From Cyanobacteria bacterium UBA11370 (GTDB lineage Bacteria > Cyanobacteriota > Cyanobacteriia > Cyanobacteriales > Coleofasciculaceae), in assembly GCA_003486645.1 (NCBI GenBank), contig DNGI01000393.1, positions 835 to 15,194 on the forward strand: a stretch of 14,360 nt of DNA, in the 5' to 3' direction. The notes beneath the pieces were generated by a model. That model was not told the DNA's origin, searched no databases, and worked only from the letters and a program-made list of their open reading frames with translations. Of this stretch, positions 1 to 8,089 are shown piece after piece. Made by a program: the position numbers and the translations under genes. Each line of letters starts with the position of its first letter. Positions within the stretch are counted from its first letter, which is position 1.

Positions 1-35
1 CAACAAACAACAAACAACCAACAACCAACAACCCA
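1..35. repeat. Heptamer short tandem repeat at the left contig end
   Basis: The first 35 bases split exactly into five 7-base units: CAACAAA twice, CAACCAA twice, then CAACCCA. Degenerate period-7 repeats of this kind (STRRs) are known from filamentous cyanobacteria. The tract ends just before the aldehyde dehydrogenase stop codon, so it is the 3' flank of that gene. Starting a contig inside such a repeat suggests an assembly break. Confidence 0.8.
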
Positions 36-1409
36 TCACCCAATCATCCGCTTGAACAAGGATAATTTATCTTTGTAAGGAGGATACCGCCAATTTGGAT
101 CAAACCAAAACCCTTTCTTTAGCACACTTTTATAATGGGAGAAAGTATCAAAACTGGCGCGACCATGATAGCTACCGATACCGCTATCCCCAACTCCACC
201 AAAGGGTAAAGTTGAGACACCAACGTGCATAATCGTATCATTAATGCACACCCCACCTGAAGAGGTTTGTTGTAAGACTTGCTCTTGCTTTTGTTTATCT
301 TTTGAGAAAAGATAAAGAGCTAACGGTTTAGGTCGAGCGTTAATTTGCGCGATCGCTTCATTCAAGTCTGAATACTCTAGTACAGGTAAAATGGGTCCAA
401 AGATTTCTTCTTCCATGACGGCAGAATCCCATGAAACCCCGTCAATTACCGTTGGGGCGATATAGTTTTCTTCTGGCTTTGTTTGTCCACCAATGACAAT
501 TTTTCCTTCCTGAAGTAAGGGAACAAGTCGCTCAAAATGACGCTGGCTAATAAGCCGACCATAGTCAGGACTTTCTGAGGGTTCATCCCCATAAAATTCT
601 TGTACACATTTCTTGATTTCTGTTAAAAAATCGGATTTGATTCGGCGATCGACTAAAAGATAATCAGGGGCAATACAGGTTTGACCTGCATTGAGGTATT
701 TACCCCAAGCAATGCGTTTTGCCGCATGATTCAGATTAACATCAGCATCAACAATACAAGGGCTTTTTCCTCCTAATTCCAACGTCACTGGAGTCAGATG
801 TTTAGCGGCAGCTTGCATCACAATTTTGCCAATAGCTGTACCGCCTGTAAAGAAAATATGATCGAATCGTTCCGCCAGGAGTTGTTGACTGGTTTCAACC
901 CCACCTTCCACCACAGCAATATAGGCAGAGTCAAAGGTTTTTTGGATTAAATTAGCAACAACTTTGGAAGTATTAGCAGAGATTTCTGAAGGTTTAAGAA
1001 TCGCACAGTTCCCTGCTGCTATCGCTCCCGTTAGAGGAGAAATTGTTAAGGAAAAGGGATAATTCCACGGCGCAATAATTAACACAACACCCAGGGGTTC
1101 TGGATAAATTTTTGCCGAAGCAGGTAATTGATCAATACCTGTAGGAACCGTCTTTGGTTTGACCCACGATTTAAGATGTTTAAGGGCATACTTAATTTCA
1201 CTAATTGCAGCAACTTCAACATAGGCTTCTAAATCAGGTCGTCCTAAGTCAGCCTTAACCGCATTAATAATCGCCTCTTGATGATCGACAATAGCTTGTT
1301 TGAGACGTTTAAGCTGTTCGATCCGCCAATTAACGTCTTTCGTTACCCCCGTTGCGAAAAAATCTCGTTGTTTGCAGATAATATCCTTTATTGGTACTTG
1401 GGTAAGCAT
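36..1409 (-). CDS. Class-3-type NAD(P)-dependent aldehyde dehydrogenase
   Basis: This 457-residue protein oxidises aldehydes to carboxylic acids with NAD(P)+. Visible ALDH motifs in order are the cofactor-fold segment IIAPWNYPFS (111-120) with the oxyanion-hole Asn116, FTGG (187-190), the general base Glu211 in LELGGKSP, the nucleophile Cys245 in GQTCIAPDY, EEEIFGPI (333-340) and PFGGVGDSGIG (402-412). The length and the basic, aromatic C-terminus with RYPPY fit the ALDH3 group, which includes cyanobacterial enzymes acting on fatty or apocarotenoid aldehydes; the substrate cannot be read from sequence. The ATG is at 1407-1409 with only a weak purine stretch upstream. It begins 43 bp after the antiporter stop on the same strand, so co-transcription is likely. 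The gene looks intact. Confidence 0.93.
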   Translation of the reverse strand: MLTQVPIKDIICKQRDFFATGVTKDVNWRIEQLKRLKQAIVDHQEAIINAVKADLGRPDLEAYVEVAAISEIKYALKHLKSWVKPKTVPTGIDQLPASAKIYPEPLGVVLIIAPWNYPFSLTISPLTGAIAAGNCAILKPSEISANTSKVVANLIQKTFDSAYIAVVEGGVETSQQLLAERFDHIFFTGGTAIGKIVMQAAAKHLTPVTLELGGKSPCIVDADVNLNHAAKRIAWGKYLNAGQTCIAPDYLLVDRRIKSDFLTEIKKCVQEFYGDEPSESPDYGRLISQRHFERLVPLLQEGKIVIGGQTKPEENYIAPTVIDGVSWDSAVMEEEIFGPILPVLEYSDLNEAIAQINARPKPLALYLFSKDKQKQEQVLQQTSSGGVCINDTIMHVGVSTLPFGGVGDSGIGSYHGRASFDTFSHYKSVLKKGFWFDPNWRYPPYKDKLSLFKRMIG

Positions 1410-1452
1410 CTTTGTTTCTTTAAACTCTTACTCTATGGTAACTCCCTATTTG

Positions 1453-2739
1453 TTATTCCTCACCTCCTATTTTTAAATTAGTCGCGTCTTGATTTATGAG
1501 CCAGGGTGCAGACTTTTTCTTTTGTTTTTCAATTTCCTGCTCATACCAGTTCATTAAGGGAGTTGCACTAATTCCATGCAGCACCACTGAAATGACAATA
1601 GTGATGAAAGTAATCCAAGCAATCTGTTCACCGACTTCACCTTTTAATCCCTCTCCCAAAGCGTAAGATAAATAGTAAATCGAACCCACTCCTCGAATCC
1701 CAAACCAACCAAATAGCCATCGTCTAGTGGGACTATAATTTTCGCCAATGGTACTGATTAAAGCTCCCAAAGGGCGAATGATAAAAATTAATAATCCTGC
1801 GACTAAAAGCGCCTGGGGTAAAAATTTCAGGATCGGTTCAATTCTGAGTAGCGATCCCAGCAACAAAATTGTTCCAACCTCCATCAATTTTTCAATGGTT
1901 TCGGTAAATTCAAGCTGAGAAAGGCGCTTTTCTGGGTCATGATAACTCCGTTGTGCCACGATTCCAGCTACAAAAACTGCTAAAAATCCGTACCCATTCA
2001 CAACTTCCGTCAAGGAATACGTTAGCAGAATAATACTGAGGGCAACAAAATCTTCCATTAACGCATCGACAGACACAAATCTCCGCAATCGCTTATCCAA
2101 CCAAACGACAATTTTGGCAACGACAACACCCATCACTAAACCTGCTGCGATCGCCCAAATTAGATCAATTGCCACCCATTGCTTAAACCAATTCTCCCAA
2201 TTATTATCTTTCAACCAATACAATCCAAAATAAACAAATGGAAACGCTAACGCATCGTTTAATCCTCCCTCGGACGTTAACCCAAAGCGTAATTCATCCC
2301 TATCATCAGGATGGGAAAGTTGAACTTCTGAAGCTAAAACGGGATCGGTTGGTGCCAGAATCGCTCCTAATAAAATAGCTGCTCCCCAATTTAACCCCAA
2401 CCACCAATGACCAATTGCCGCTACTGCAAAAATTGAAATCGGCATTAAAAACCCAATCAAACGCACCGTTGAATTCCAAGCCCAAACCTTAAGGGGACGA
2501 TTCATTTTTAAGCCGCAGCTAAACAGAGAAACGATAACCACAAACTCCGTTAATCGTTCTAAAAATTCTGCTTCGGGACGCAATTGAATGAGATGAAAAC
2601 CGTAGGGACTGAGAAGAATTCCAACAATTAAGTAAATCAACGCATAAGAAAGCGGTAAGCGAGCAATCCAACCCGAACCTAATGTGACAAAAAGCAGCAG
2701 TAAACCAATAACGAGTAGATCCAAAATATAGATATCCAC
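1453..2739 (-). CDS. CPA1-family Na+(K+)/H+ antiporter, NhaP type
   Basis: This 428-residue, very hydrophobic protein has about 12 predicted membrane segments and should exchange Na+ or K+ for protons across the plasma or thylakoid membrane. Family signatures are ILAPTDPVLASEV (127-139, Asp132), GGLNDALAFPF (158-168, the ND pair at 161-162, the likely ion site) and GIRGVGSIYYL (347-357, Arg349). These match the CPA1/NhaP group rather than CPA2/NhaA. The tail after about residue 400 is polar and Lys-rich (EIEKQKKKS) and probably cytoplasmic; there is no TrkA-N domain. The start is GTG at 2737-2739 with a short GAGAG upstream; no nearer alternative is better. The ALDH gene follows after 43 bp. 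Ion preference is not predictable. No frameshift is seen. Confidence 0.9.
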   Translation of the reverse strand: MDIYILDLLVIGLLLLFVTLGSGWIARLPLSYALIYLIVGILLSPYGFHLIQLRPEAEFLERLTEFVVIVSLFSCGLKMNRPLKVWAWNSTVRLIGFLMPISIFAVAAIGHWWLGLNWGAAILLGAILAPTDPVLASEVQLSHPDDRDELRFGLTSEGGLNDALAFPFVYFGLYWLKDNNWENWFKQWVAIDLIWAIAAGLVMGVVVAKIVVWLDKRLRRFVSVDALMEDFVALSIILLTYSLTEVVNGYGFLAVFVAGIVAQRSYHDPEKRLSQLEFTETIEKLMEVGTILLLGSLLRIEPILKFLPQALLVAGLLIFIIRPLGALISTIGENYSPTRRWLFGWFGIRGVGSIYYLSYALGEGLKGEVGEQIAWITFITIVISVVLHGISATPLMNWYEQEIEKQKKKSAPWLINQDATNLKIGGEE

Positions 2740-3071
2740 AGAGATACTCTCGCAACGACAGAGACTACCTCATCAATCTACTGTGTGGATACTTGACTGC
2801 AAAACCTCTTGTGGTAGATTCTAAACTAGCGCTATATCAATTCATTACTCCCTTAAAATCTGTCTTAGGATATAATTAGGACTTACGCAAAAAAAACCAT
2901 TGAACCACCATCAGTAGGGGCGCATATCGATGCGCCCTCTCGCTATATATGGCATTTGTGGGTAAGTTATGATAATTTAAATGTCGCGGTTTTAGATATT
3001 ACTAAAATACCCATATACGTTTAAATCATGATAAAATAAATAATCAACTAAATTTGACATTTTAAAATAAA
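2740..3071. other. Intergenic region between divergent antiporter and coaE
   Basis: This 332-base divergent spacer should hold promoters for both flanking transcripts. It contains a MITE-like block with a GC-rich hairpin (entered separately) and then a very AT-rich stretch from about 2971 to 3071. TATAAT-like hexamers occur at 2871-2876 and GATAAT at 2971-2976, but neither has a convincing -35 box at the right distance. No open reading frame or RNA gene is recognisable. Confidence 0.6.
2876..2971. repeat. Small MITE-like interspersed repeat with central hairpin
   Basis: The block opens with TTAGGACTTACGCAAAAA and closes with ATTTGTGGGTAAGTTAT. Read on the other strand, the right end gives AACTTACCCACAAAT, an imperfect inverted copy of the left end. 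Between them GGGCGCAT (2918-2925) and ATGCGCCC (2930-2937) form a perfect 8-bp stem with a 4-base loop. Both elements resemble repeats scattered widely in cyanobacterial genomes. No transposase is present, so any movement would need one supplied elsewhere. Boundaries are approximate. Confidence 0.5.
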
Positions 3072-3656
3072 TTGAAACGAATAATTGGCCTTACCGGGGG
3101 TATTGGGACAGGCAAAACGACAGTCTCGAATTACCTTGAACACCACCACAAACTCCCAGTTTTAGATGCAGATATCTACGCTAGAGAGGCCGTGAAACAG
3201 GGTTCAGCAATTCTGACTCAAATTGTTCAACGTTATGGTTCAGATCTCCAGCACGCCGATGGTACACTCAACCGGAAACGTTTAGGCGAAATTATTTTCA
3301 GTAACCCAGACGAACGGCAGTGGGTAGAACAACAAATCCATCCTTACGTGCGCGATCGCTTCCAATCTCAACTCGACATCCTAACGGCTCCCATAATCGT
3401 ATTCGTTGTACCTTTATTATTTGAAGCGAATATGACCGATTTAGTGACTGAAATTTGGGTAGTGATCTGCTCTTTCCAACAACAACTTGATCGGATGAGA
3501 GAACGCGATCGCCTTTCCTTACAACAAGCTCAAGCCCGAATCGATAGTCAATTCCCTATCGAGGAAAAGATAGCTCGTGCTAATGTAGTTCTGGATAATT
3601 CTTCTACAATAGAAATCCTGCTTAAACAAGTAGATTTTGCATTAATTAACCGTTAG
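3072..3656 (+). CDS. coaE: Dephospho-CoA kinase
   Basis: This 194-residue enzyme catalyses the last step of coenzyme A synthesis, ATP-dependent phosphorylation of the 3'-OH of dephospho-CoA, in the cytoplasm. The N-terminal Walker A motif is GLTGGIGTGKT (residues 6-16, Lys15), followed by LDADIYAREA (31-40) with the DAD substrate motif, VVPLLFE (112-118) and a lid region RMRERDRLSLQQAQARI (141-157). The length is normal for the family. The start is TTG at 3072-3074; the preceding in-frame TAA at 3063-3065 excludes any upstream start, and the P-loop begins only five residues in, so no later start is possible. No Shine-Dalgarno is evident, so initiation may be weak. It stands 181 bp from the next same-strand gene. 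Confidence 0.94.
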   Translation: MKRIIGLTGGIGTGKTTVSNYLEHHHKLPVLDADIYAREAVKQGSAILTQIVQRYGSDLQHADGTLNRKRLGEIIFSNPDERQWVEQQIHPYVRDRFQSQLDILTAPIIVFVVPLLFEANMTDLVTEIWVVICSFQQQLDRMRERDRLSLQQAQARIDSQFPIEEKIARANVVLDNSSTIEILLKQVDFALINR

Positions 3657-3687
3657 TATTGACTTAGGTAACGTTCCAGTTAAACCA

Positions 3688-3722
3688 TCTCCCCCTCCCC
3701 CTCTCTCCCCCTCTCCCCCTCC
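3688..3722. repeat. C/T-rich simple-sequence tract
   Basis: An almost pure pyrimidine run made of CCCCCT and CTCTCC units lies 32 bases after the coaE stop. A purine tract of the same composition in reverse orientation occurs at the right end of the window. It is followed at 3750-3772 by a degenerate CTAGTCAC/GAGTCAC repeat. Such tracts are common cyanobacterial intergenic repeats; no function can be assigned. Confidence 0.65.
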
Positions 3723-3826
3723 AGTCATTCAAATTAATCCCATAGACCACTAGTCACAGGTCACGAGTCACTGTTAAAATCTGACAGTTCGCTGTGCTTT
3801 GATTGAGGAGGAAGGCTAATAGCTGC

Positions 3827-3833
3827 AAGGAGG
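3827..3833 (+). promoter_or_regulatory. Strong ribosome binding site of the zinc-ribbon/FHA gene
   Basis: AAGGAGG, a full match to the Shine-Dalgarno consensus, lies four bases before the ATG at 3838 and fixes that start. Most other genes in the window lack such a site, so this gene is probably well translated. Confidence 0.8.
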
Positions 3834-3837
3834 CTTT

Positions 3838-4650
3838 ATGATTGTCTGCCCTAACTGCAATCACCAAAATCCGGATGGCGCTACCCAATGCGAAGCCTGC
3901 TATACCCCTTTACCTGCGACCACCAGTTGTCCAAACTGTGGTGCCATGGTTCAGACAGACGCTAGCTTCTGCGGTCAGTGTGGCTTTAACTTGAAAATTC
4001 CTGCCGAGGTAGGGGGAGGGGGAACCTCCGCGCCTGACCCATCCCTTGATGTGCCGGACTTGCTACCTCCTGACCCACTGGTTGAACCTGAACCCATTTC
4101 TACTCGCTATCCCTCTGCAATGCCCGACCCCGTTTCCCCCATTCCGGCAACTCCCATTCCGGCAACTATCGTTAGTCAACCGGAAAACCCCGACACTGAA
4201 CAAACGATTCCGCCTGACTTAGCAACCGTCCCACCGCCCCCGGAACCTGTTGCTACTCCACCTAGCCGTACTAGTCCTCCACCGTCCCCCGCCGCCGGGA
4301 CTGCCACAACTCAATTACAGGTGTACTCCGCCCATCTCATGCACCTGCAAACGAATACCAGAATTGAGTTACCATCCTATCTGACCGTGATTCATATCGG
4401 TAAGCCGAACGATCAGATTCCCCCCGATATTGACGTTTCAGGTTATCCCAACTCCGAGATCGTTTCCCGAATTCATGCCGATATCCGAGTGGAGGGCGAC
4501 ACCTATTACATCGAAGATGTGGGCAGTTCCAATGGCACCTACATTAATCATGCTCCCTTAGCTAAAGGTAATCGACATCGGTTGCGAACAGGCGATCGCA
4601 TTAGCTTGGGCAAAGGCGACCAGGTGACATTTTTATTCCATAGTTCCTAA
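3838..4650 (+). CDS. Double zinc-ribbon and FHA-domain protein
   Basis: This 270-residue protein has three parts. Residues 1-50 carry two CxxC...CxxC zinc ribbons, Cys4/7/18/21 and Cys31/34/45/48. Residues about 55-155 are a Pro/Thr-rich, probably disordered linker containing a PIPAT tandem duplication. Residues about 175-270 form a forkhead-associated domain with SRIH (210-213) and NGTYIN (232-237), the phosphothreonine-contacting motifs. The N-terminal Gly-Arg of a classic FHA is replaced by an IGKPN-like segment. FHA domains bind phosphothreonine peptides; the ribbons suggest protein or nucleic-acid contact. No signal peptide or membrane segment is seen, so it is cytoplasmic. It heads a same-strand run ending in two dynamins, which suggests but does not prove a shared process. 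The exact role is unknown. Confidence 0.88.
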   Translation: MIVCPNCNHQNPDGATQCEACYTPLPATTSCPNCGAMVQTDASFCGQCGFNLKIPAEVGGGGTSAPDPSLDVPDLLPPDPLVEPEPISTRYPSAMPDPVSPIPATPIPATIVSQPENPDTEQTIPPDLATVPPPPEPVATPPSRTSPPPSPAAGTATTQLQVYSAHLMHLQTNTRIELPSYLTVIHIGKPNDQIPPDIDVSGYPNSEIVSRIHADIRVEGDTYYIEDVGSSNGTYINHAPLAKGNRHRLRTGDRISLGKGDQVTFLFHSS

Positions 4651-5003
4651 ACGTGATCGCCATTGAGTCGGCAAGTAACGGATTAACAAAGGTCTTCAAA
4701 CAAGGGTAGAGTGAGGGGTTAGAACAAATTGCAGACCATGTTTATTAAGTGGTAGCCTTAAGGTGGCAGAATTCCAAGGTAGCAGCGAGCTTAATTTGCT
4801 GTGCTTGTTGGTTCGGTCGAAGACTGCCATGACCCTTACGGGAACGGCGCTGCCAAACAGTAATCACTAACCAGGGAGTATGAAGAATTAAAACATCTAT
4901 TATCTAACCCCTATAGCAATTCCGTTATAGCTTTTGCCAAGCCTCCAGTTAATTACAACGAAAACTCTGAGGTTGGTATGAGAAGTTTCAAGAGTCTCAG
5001 GTC
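4651..5003 (+). other. Unexplained 353-base gap between the two FHA genes
   Basis: No reading frame of useful length and no tRNA is present. Visible structure includes a 16-base-spaced imperfect direct repeat, AAGGTGGCAG (4760-4769) and AAGGTAGCAG (4776-4785). TGGCAG (4764-4769) is complementary to CTGCCA (4824-4829). TATAGC occurs twice near 4913 and 4927. It could be a 5' leader, a small RNA or a decayed gene. The evidence does not separate these. Confidence 0.35.
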
Positions 5004-5453
5004 GTGAGGCGAAAGTATTTGAAAGATGTAATACCGGTGATTACACTGACCCTGCTGCATCCTCTCCAGTCTGTTCCTGTCCAAAGTTGGCCGTTTGAAA
5101 CCGAATCAGTGATTCGGATTGGTCGCTCCACGGATAATGATGTCATCCTCTATAGCGCCGTCGTTTCCCGACACCATGTTGAACTGCGGCGGAATGGTTC
5201 GGGTTGGGAAATTGTCAGCTTAGGTGCGAATGGAACCTATATCGATGGTAAGCGCATTACCCAAATGCCAGTGGTGGATGGGATGATTATTCGTCTGGCG
5301 AGTTCTGGCCCGAAAATTCGCATTCACCTTGAAGGAGAGACGGCAAAGGCAGGACTACAAACGGTTCTCGCTAAACGCGCTGCGTCTCGAAAAGATACCG
5401 TCGATCAATCAAAAGAGACGTTAATTGATCCGAAAGGCAACCGGACAGAATAG
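5004..5453 (+). CDS. Small FHA-domain protein
   Basis: This 149-residue protein is essentially one FHA domain with a short tail. Phosphothreonine-binding residues are all present: IGRSTDN (39-45, Arg41, Ser42), SRHH (55-58) and GANGTYIDGKRI (74-85, Asn76). The tail after about residue 115 is basic then polar, with several Thr/Ser residues (TVDQSKETL) that could themselves be phosphorylated. No membrane segment is seen. The start is uncertain: GTG at 5004 has AAGAG nine bases upstream, but GTG at 5037 would give MITLTLLHPLQ, which from memory is how cyanobacterial relatives begin. The ATG at 4978 is out of frame. It lies 353 bp after the zinc-ribbon/FHA gene and 146 bp before the coiled-coil gene. 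It is likely a phospho-dependent adaptor; its partner is unknown. Confidence 0.85.
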   Translation: MRRKYLKDVIPVITLTLLHPLQSVPVQSWPFETESVIRIGRSTDNDVILYSAVVSRHHVELRRNGSGWEIVSLGANGTYIDGKRITQMPVVDGMIIRLASSGPKIRIHLEGETAKAGLQTVLAKRAASRKDTVDQSKETLIDPKGNRTE

Positions 5454-5599
5454 CGATCCTAGTTGCTGTTTGTTTAGTGACAGCTTAGGGTTGGGACTTA
5501 AAGTTTCTTAACTCGCTCTGGTCGATGCTAAGGATCTAAGGTTAGAGTGATAGGAAATTTAAATTCTTAAACCCTAAGTATTTTACAGTCTCAGATAGG

Positions 5600-5923
5600 A
5601 TGAATTCTCCAAATGACGAACACCGGGAACTTCAGCGCCGGGAACAAGAGCTTCAAAAACGAGAGCAAGAACTCCGACTGCGGGAACTTGAAGCGGAAAT
5701 TAATCAACCTCCTCTGTATAAAACGGTTAAGCATGAGCAACCAGAGGGTAAACTGCAACGATGGGGGCGTAAAGCGATACTGGTGGGCAAGTTTTTAGCG
5801 TTTGTCATCGTTGGTTATGGTGTGGTGAAGTTGGGTACAATCGTTGCCAGTATAGCGATTGTTGGGGCGATCGCTTTTATTGGCTACAAAATTTTCTTGG
5901 AAGGCGATCGCACGCGGCGGTAA
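5600..5923 (+). CDS. Small coiled-coil protein with C-terminal membrane hairpin
   Basis: I do not recognise a named family for this 107-residue protein. Residues 7-36 are a highly charged amphipathic helix built on a QRREQELQKREQELRLREL repeat, a strong coiled-coil candidate. After a short Pro-containing linker and a basic patch (KLQRWGRK, 51-58), residues about 59-80 and 81-100 form two hydrophobic segments separated by a Lys-Leu-Gly-Thr turn, ending in a basic tail. The positive-inside rule puts both ends in the cytoplasm. The gene ends 68 bp before the first dynamin on the same strand, so it may encode a membrane partner or recruiter for it; this is inference from position. A weak AGATAGG precedes the ATG. 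HIP1 sites lie at 5867 and 5904 inside the gene. Confidence 0.75.
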   Translation: MNSPNDEHRELQRREQELQKREQELRLRELEAEINQPPLYKTVKHEQPEGKLQRWGRKAILVGKFLAFVIVGYGVVKLGTIVASIAIVGAIAFIGYKIFLEGDRTRR

Positions 5924-5991
5924 TTCTAGGGACTAGGGTTAAATTGGGGTGCTGTTCGGAGCTAACATTAATCGATTAACTGATAAAAACT

Positions 5992-8073
5992 ATGAGTTAC
6001 AACGTGGAAACAACTAGCTTCCTCAAGGATCTAGATCGAGTTGTTAGAGTTCGTCATCAGGTTGCCAATTATTTGAGTCAACTTGCCCAAACTATCAACC
6101 AAGCTGAGTTAGAGGGAGCAGAAGCGTCCGGAAAATTGGGTCTAGAACGAGAGAGCGAAGATGTTAGTATTGCCAGTGAAAATTTACGGCAGGGTGTGTT
6201 TCGGTTGATGGTCTTAGGGGACTTAAAGCGGGGCAAAAGTACGTTTCTTAATGCCTTAATTGGCGAGAATCTCTTGCCTGCGGATGTCAATCCTTGTACA
6301 GCTTTACTGACCGTTTTACGCTACGGCAACCAGAAGAAAGTTACCGTTTATTTTAAAGAAGATAGACCTCCAGAATATTTAGATTTTAACACATTTAAGC
6401 AGAAATATACTATCGAACCGAGTGAAGCAAAGAAACTGGAAGAAGAGAAAAAATTAGCCTTTCCCGATGTTGAGTATGCCGTGGTGGAGTATCCATTACC
6501 CTTGTTAGAAAAGGGTATCGAAATTGTTGATAGTCCAGGACTAAATGATACTGAAGCCCGCAACGAACTTTCGCTTAACTATATTAACAACTGCCATGCA
6601 CTCTTCTTTGTTTTTAAAGCCGTGCAACCTTGTACATTAGAAGAGCGTCGCTATTTAGAGAACTATATCAAAGGTCGTGGTTTAACGGTTTTCTTTTTAA
6701 TCAATGCCTGGGATGAAATTCGTAAGGGATTAATTGATCCCGATGATCCGGAAGAATTACAACAGGCTGAAAACCGCTTACGCCAAGTATTCCGAACGAA
6801 TCTAACTGATTATTGCCAAGTGGATGGACAGGATATTTATGATGAACGAGTGTTTGAAATTTCCTCACTCAATGCCTTACGTCAACGGGTAAAAGATCCA
6901 GAAGCTTCGTTAGAGGGAACGGGGTTTCCTGAGTTTATCAATTCTCTCAATACCTTTTTAACTCAGGAACGAGCGGTTGCTCAACTGCGACAAGCACGAA
7001 CGTTAGCACGTCAAACCTATAACCGTCTCCATGAAGCCATTGAACGCCGCATCCCTTTACTGGGTGAAGATATTGAGGAATTAAAGCGTCGGATTAACTC
7101 AGTTCAACCGGAATTCAATCAATTTAATGAGATCCGCGATCAATTTCAGGATGAAATTAGAGGAATGCGGGATAAGAAAGCCAGGGCGATCGCAGATTCG
7201 TTTCGGGCTTATATTTTGAACTTGGATAATACGTTTGAATCGGATTTTTTACGGTATCAGCCTGATATTGGGTTTCTAGATTTTCTAAGTAAAGGAAAGC
7301 GAGAAGAGTTTAATGCAGCATTCAAGCGAGCCTTTGAGCAGTATCTTAATGATAAAATTGCGGCTTGGGAACTCACGGCTGAAAATGAAATGAAAGATGC
7401 CTTTTCACAATTAGCTAAGAGTGCAGCTAGTTATGGTGCGACTTATAATCAAGTGGCAGATTCGATAACGGAAAAGTTAATCGGAGAAAAAGTTTATACA
7501 GGTAGAAGTATTCATACTGAAGAAAATTCTCCATCCTGGGCGAGTTGGGCAATGGGATTTCTTTCATTAGCCTCTGCAAATGTGGCGGGTTTGGTTTTAG
7601 CAAGTGCAGGGTTTGATTGGAAAAATATCCTGGTAAACTGGATTGCTGTCCTTGGGATTTGGAGTTTTTTAGCAATTTTTTCAGTCCCTTTAGTAATCAA
7701 TCCGGTGGGTATTTTATTACTCGGTTTAGGGGTTGGGGCTTTACAAGCGGAACAAGGTCGGCAAGAATTAATTAAAGCAACGAAAAAAGAGTTTGCCAAA
7801 TATCTACCTCAGTTAGCAGAGGAACAATGGCAACGAATTAATCAAGCGGTTAAAGAGTCGTTTGATTCCTATGAACGGGAAGTTAGTAAGCGTATCAATG
7901 ACGATATTAAATCCCGAAAGGCTGAGTTGGAGAATTTACTCTTGCAAAAAGAATCTCGTGAGATTAATCGAGAAACTGAGTTAAAACGGCTGGAAAATTT
8001 GGATGCGGATGTTTTAACTGAATGCAAAAATATTGAGTCGGTGTATGACTATTTACTGTCATTACCAGCCTAA
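5992..8073 (+). CDS. Bacterial dynamin-like GTPase, first of a tandem pair
   Basis: This 693-residue large GTPase should bind and remodel membranes in a GTP-dependent way. The G domain shows G1 GDLKRGKST (76-84, Lys82), G2 Thr103 in NPCTALL, G3 DSPGLND (180-186) and G4 NAWD (238-241). Long charged helices on both sides (the neck and trunk of dynamins) flank a hydrophobic paddle at about 516-592 containing GFDWKNIL and LLLGLGVG. From memory the length, Lys82 and Asp180 coincide with Nostoc punctiforme BDLP1 (693 aa, crystal structure known), so the full BDLP fold is expected. Compared with the second copy, the paddle is more bulky and aromatic (GIWSFLAIFSVPLVINPVG). ATG 5992 has no Shine-Dalgarno, but the N-terminus matches that of the paralogue. 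The spacer to the second copy is 69 bp, so co-expression is likely. Confidence 0.93.
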   Translation: MSYNVETTSFLKDLDRVVRVRHQVANYLSQLAQTINQAELEGAEASGKLGLERESEDVSIASENLRQGVFRLMVLGDLKRGKSTFLNALIGENLLPADVNPCTALLTVLRYGNQKKVTVYFKEDRPPEYLDFNTFKQKYTIEPSEAKKLEEEKKLAFPDVEYAVVEYPLPLLEKGIEIVDSPGLNDTEARNELSLNYINNCHALFFVFKAVQPCTLEERRYLENYIKGRGLTVFFLINAWDEIRKGLIDPDDPEELQQAENRLRQVFRTNLTDYCQVDGQDIYDERVFEISSLNALRQRVKDPEASLEGTGFPEFINSLNTFLTQERAVAQLRQARTLARQTYNRLHEAIERRIPLLGEDIEELKRRINSVQPEFNQFNEIRDQFQDEIRGMRDKKARAIADSFRAYILNLDNTFESDFLRYQPDIGFLDFLSKGKREEFNAAFKRAFEQYLNDKIAAWELTAENEMKDAFSQLAKSAASYGATYNQVADSITEKLIGEKVYTGRSIHTEENSPSWASWAMGFLSLASANVAGLVLASAGFDWKNILVNWIAVLGIWSFLAIFSVPLVINPVGILLLGLGVGALQAEQGRQELIKATKKEFAKYLPQLAEEQWQRINQAVKESFDSYEREVSKRINDDIKSRKAELENLLLQKESREINRETELKRLENLDADVLTECKNIESVYDYLLSLPA

Positions 8074-8089
8074 AATTTAATGATCCGTG

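Noticed and set aside
3054..3059. TTGACA hexamer as a -35 box for coaE
   Set aside because: It lies only 12 bases before the TTG start, so the matching -10 and transcript start would fall inside the coding sequence.
4741..4860. Possible tRNA, suggested by GGTTCGGTCGAAG
   Set aside because: No acceptor stem, anticodon arm or T-loop of standard geometry can be formed around it.
7427..7799. Two minus-strand open frames of 82 and 95 codons inside the first dynamin
   Set aside because: They are antisense shadows of a well-supported coding region, with overlapping positions and no family resemblance.
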